64,000 bases of DNA from Enoplolaimus lenunculus. Taxonomy: Eukaryota > Nematoda > Enoplea > Enoplida > Thoracostomopsidae. The stretch spans positions 32,501 to 96,500 of the forward strand of contig JASANG010000598.1 in the NCBI GenBank assembly GCA_030248215.1, written 5' to 3'. The notes below the pieces were generated by a model. It was given only the letters and a program-made list of their open reading frames with translations, was not told the origin of the DNA and ran no database searches. A program made the position numbers and the translations under genes. This document shows positions 60,658 through 64,000 of this stretch, piece after piece (positions within the stretch are counted from its first letter, which is position 1; the number at the start of each line of letters is the position of its first letter).

Positions 60658-63457
60658 TTAAAGATTTGAAACAGCAGTCAACGGAGTCGTCGGTGTTTTA
60701 GCGGCCGATTCGGCTTGATTTGGTGGCCGAGAATTTTGAACAGTGCGCTGATAATTACTGCTTCCTCGCGACCGCTGACTGCTACTATATTTGGCCAATC
60801 CTGGAAACATTTCGCAAAGTGCGTCACGGAATTTGTTATCCTTAAACGCGTAAATGATTGGATTATACAGCGTCGATGTTTTGGCGAATATTGCTGGAAC
60901 CATTGCCATCGAAGGACCGAACCATTTCATAGGGCCAAACGTACCCATCAGTGCGACAACTGCGTACGGTGTCCACGCGAGAACAAACGTCAGGATCACG
61001 ATTAGGGTAACTCGCGCTGTTTTGATATCTTTACGTGTTTGTTTCGCAATCAAAATACTCGATTTCGAAGCCGTTCGACTTAGCCGGCCGATAATTTTAG
61101 ACTTTTGTCTAGACAACCTGGTGCTATTCTGTCGCGAACTACTACATTCTGAATTATCATTCAATCGGTCTGTTGATATCGTAACAGCTGAATCATTTTT
61201 ACACATTGTTGTTAACCGACCATTTTTAGACTCGGCCCGGTCGTTTTTAAGGTCCGTCCCGCTGTTGCTAATGTTAGCGCTTCTACCTCCAGCAGATTTG
61301 GTCATAGTATTACCAGTTTCACTCTTGTGAACAACCCAGAAAATCTGCGCGTAACTGTATACTATGACTGCGACTGGGACCACAAATCCAAGAAAAAACA
61401 GGTATAAGATGAACGACAAGGCTTCCCAAGTTCGCGACAAGTAATCAAAACAACACGACGTCAAAAAGCCAGCCGGTCCGTACCGGCTCCATCCGAAAAC
61501 CGGGGGGCTGGCGACTACAAAACAATACACCCAAAGCACCAGCGTTGCAATAACGCGATGCCACCAACGGATATCACGCACTTTGAAGGGGTGTTTAATC
61601 GCGTAGCATCGTTCAGCTGATATTACGGCGAGTGTCACGATGGACATCAGACCAAAAAAGCCTTGTAAAAAGCCGTACATGGTGCAGGCTAAAAAATTAC
61701 AATCAAACGACGAGGTCAAAATTAGAAATTAGGTTTTCCAGGAAATTACAGTGCGCAAAACTTGCTGGTTTTTCTCCTGAAACCGCTATTTAAGCTATAA
61801 TTTTTTCACAAATATTCGGCAACAAATTTATGATTAAGACAGCTTTTCTGAAAAGTAAAAAACGGCTACTGTTCAAATATTTAAGAAAAAATTTAAAGAT
61901 TTATTCCCTGAAAATTTTACTTTTTCTAAAAAGAGATCGCTTGAAGCCAGTCTCTAAAATTAATTTGAAGTACTATGTTGAGTTCATTGCTTCACCACGG
62001 GAAAACGAGACGCTTCTAAAAGTGACATATGCTGGTCAAGCAAGAAAACCTAATTTTATGAATGATTTTTTAACTAAAATTAGCACAAATAGCCAGAAAC
62101 TTACCAAATTCACCGTATACCCAAATTTGCGAAAAACTTGTTCCAGTATACAAATAGTACGTCAACAGCGGACTGAAACTGTCACTTGCTGCAAGATTTG
62201 TAGTGTAGATACCAGATGCTCGTATTGCTTTGGTCCTTAAAACAAAATTAAGTTACTCAGCTAATAAATGCCACCTCCACAATAACTTACGTAGAAAGTG
62301 TCATTCTTTGTTTGGTTACTTATTGATATTAGAAACTTAGAAATGTATTTGTCTAGCATTACTCCAAAATACGTTTGACGCATAGGCTAAACATGAAGGT
62401 CTATAGTAGCAACACAGGATTTAATACTTATTACTTACTGTAGTGACCCGAATAAAAGTCGGAAAAGCATGTTACGGACTGTTATTTATTTTTAACCCGC
62501 CCTCTGCCTCCATTCGTTGCTGACTTATTTTCGGTATTGCAACTCTCCGTTGAATTAAACGTTTATTTGTCTTGAATCAAAAGATTGAGCGATAATGTAA
62601 GGTTATACTTACGAATGTACTTTCAAAACTTAAGTATGCTTTAAAGCTTTGAACACCTAGAGTCATTTCGGCACTACAATTAGGAAAAATTGAAATTTAT
62701 GGACTAATTAGGGTAGAGTGCGTGAATAGGCCCATGTAAAGATCTGAAGCGGAACGTTTTTCTGTTGGACTGGAATAGAGTAAGCTTAGTGTTTAGAATA
62801 ATTTTTTACCTGGCTTACGCTTAGATTTAGCAATATGCTCATTCTTACACTTAGGCTTAGGCTTAGGCTTAGGAATATGCTTATAATACTGTTCCGCCCC
62901 TGCCAAAGGAAGACAGAGGTTTTAGCACTCCTGAAAGAATTTTGGCCTTCCAAGAAAATTTTCAACCTTGCTTGTATTTCATCAAAAACCCTTATATGCC
63001 TTTCCTGAAAAATGTTCAGAACCACTACAAGGTGAGTTCGCTACTCGTCTGTGACAGAGAGAAACTCAGTTGATACTAAACATATTTTTTGTCGCTATAA
63101 TTTAATTTACAAAAAAATAGCCAAAACAAACCTTAAAAACACAATCATAACAAGAAGATTTCCAAGCGTCGAGAAAGTTGCTACAATTGCAACAAATATT
63201 GAAAACGGAATGTGAACGGAGAGTGAAGTTGGAGGAAACGAGAACCAAAATGGGTGAATAAGATCAATAATACTTGAATTGTACACTTCTGCCCAGTGCG
63301 CTAACGCGGTCCATTGTTCATTAATAAACTGAATGCTGTTATTGCCAGCTTCCCAGTGTGCAATACGGCAAGCTTGAATTGCAGTATCGCATGACTGCAA
63401 ATACAAAGCTTGAGAATCTAACGCTGGTATTAATGGCAGATTAGTTAACGTTTTCAT
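60658..63457 (-). CDS. Opsin (retinal-binding seven-transmembrane receptor), rhabdomeric-like, 3 exons, 495 aa
   Basis: Exons on the minus strand: 63457-63132, 62235-62105, 61688-60658; phases 2 and 1, total 1488 nt. Exon 1 has a long N-terminus with sequons and TM1 (TLGNLLVMIVFL). Exon 2 has TM2 (YTTNLAASDSFSPLLTYY) and VYGEFG. Exon 3 opens with the disulfide cysteine (ACTMYGF) and holds TM3-TM7, the partner cysteine in GPAGFLTSCCFDYL, W-T-P in TM6, and the retinal-linking Lys (AIFAKTSTLYNPIIYAF, codon 60880-60882, residue 422). The TM3 motif is ERC instead of DRY, intracellular loop 3 is long (about 85 residues, Ser/Lys-rich), and the HPK motif usual after NPxxY in Gq opsins is replaced by DNK. 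The extracellular loop 2 resembles r-opsins or arthropsins; subgroup not resolved. Confidence 0.93.
62105..62235 (-). CDS. Opsin exon 2 (TM2)
   Basis: Acceptor TTAAG and donor GTAAGT on the minus strand. It encodes TKAIRASGIYTTNLAASDSF plus SPLLTYYLYTGTSFSQIWVY. The acceptor's pyrimidine tract is poor, but both split codons (AG|G Arg, G|CC Ala) restore a continuous opsin. Confidence 0.85.
62436..62710 (-). mobile_element. Mariner-type MITE, truncated long form, in opsin intron 1
   Basis: Left end TACTGTAGTGACCCGAATAA; the interior (GTTACGGACTGTTATTTATT and ACTTTCAAAACTTAAGTATG) is the reverse complement of the 34088-34522 element. The far end is not recognisable. Confidence 0.6.
62729..62904 (+). 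mobile_element. TTAGGC-core element in opsin intron 1
   Basis: GGCCCATGTAAAGATCTGAAG start; four TTAGGC units near 62848-62875; AATACTGTTCCGCCCCTGCC end. The last few bases of the right end are missing. Confidence 0.65.
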
Positions 63458-64000
63458 AACTATAAATTTAGGTAACTTTGGTAATTCAATTTTTATTTAG
63501 ACACTTTTATTGAAATTAACACTTTAAAATGAACCTCAATCTGCTGTGATATTAAGTAACTTTGGCAAAGATATGAATCCTATTTCTCATTGTTTCAAAA
63601 CAACTCAGGACATTAACTAAAACTAAAAATAATATTTCAATCAATAATATTACACCAAACCAAATCATAATAAATTAGCCGATTTATAAATCAAAAGTTT
63701 GTTGGTTATATCAAATGAGACACAAATTGGCAGACGTGGCATACTGCTGAGAAAATCAAAATGAATTGAACAGAATACCTCGGTACTTATCACAGCGATG
63801 CGCTGAATGTTGCATTCTGGTTCGGGCTTTTCCATTCTATATTTAAGTATGTTTAAGAAAATCTGTTTGAAGAATAGCAACGCCGACTATAGGAAAGAGC
63901 CAGATGTTTAAAAAGTGTAGTCAATTGTTCGTTGCGAGGGAAAACATTTTGACGTCTGCAAATTTTTTACACTCTGTAAAAGTGAGTTTTCTGAGTCATT
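63458..64000. other. Opsin upstream region
   Basis: AT-rich sequence upstream of the opsin start codon; no exon or repeat is recognised. It may hold the promoter. Confidence 0.4.

Noticed and set aside
61830-62240. 136-codon plus-strand frame
   Set aside because: It is the antisense shadow of opsin exon 2 and flanking intron.

Overview
This is animal nuclear DNA: genes are split into many short exons with GT/AG introns, base composition is AT-rich, and introns and intergenic DNA are full of short inverted-repeat (MITE-like) elements. The intermediate filament protein has the long protostome coil 1B and a lamin tail and reads very like the nematode IFA/IFB proteins. A SEA/EGF/LDLa transmembrane protein recalls nematode MUA-3/MUP-4, and TTAGGC, the nematode telomere unit, recurs in dispersed elements. 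A canonical retinal-binding opsin is present, which is unusual for a nematode. I infer an ecdysozoan near the nematode branch (for example a nematomorph or another cycloneuralian); the species cannot be fixed from sequence alone.

Layout. (1) 1-7,054, + strand: 3' part of a secreted or extracellular protein locus: a Ser/Thr-rich exon packed with N-glycosylation sequons, then alternating LDL-receptor-A-like and EGF exons, all phase 1-1. No terminal exon is visible. (2) 7,055-15,735: mostly repeats, including a foldback element with minisatellite arms and two hAT-type MITEs. (3) 15,736-16,072: an isolated signal-peptide plus LDLa exon. (4) 25,530-41,925, + strand: a phase-consistent 17-exon gene of 800 residues: signal peptide, LDLa modules, Gly/Asn-rich linker, EGF, SEA domain, EGF, one transmembrane helix and a short basic/proline-rich tail containing two microexons. 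The exon at 15.7 kb is probably its alternative first exon. (5) 41,926-49,392: repeats. (6) 49,393-59,379, + strand: a 13-exon intermediate filament gene of 595 residues, with a second, alternative head exon at 52,449. (7) 60,658-63,457, - strand: a 3-exon opsin of 495 residues, complete from start to stop.

How they may work together: in nematodes, matrix receptors of the MUA-3/MUP-4 type connect the cuticle to cytoplasmic intermediate filaments in epidermal attachment structures. A receptor of that general shape lies next to an IFA/IFB-like gene here, so the pair may supply both sides of such a junction. The opsin is a separate light-sensing gene facing the IF gene tail to tail.

Repeats: at least five families with terminal inverted repeats are visible, two of them with diagnostic target-site duplications (8 bp hAT type, TA mariner type), plus a family carrying TTAGGC-like arrays. 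I saw no rRNA gene, intact tRNA gene, CRISPR array, reverse transcriptase, capsid gene or virus-like element. Exon boundaries were read by eye from splice motifs, phase and domain continuity, without transcript data.
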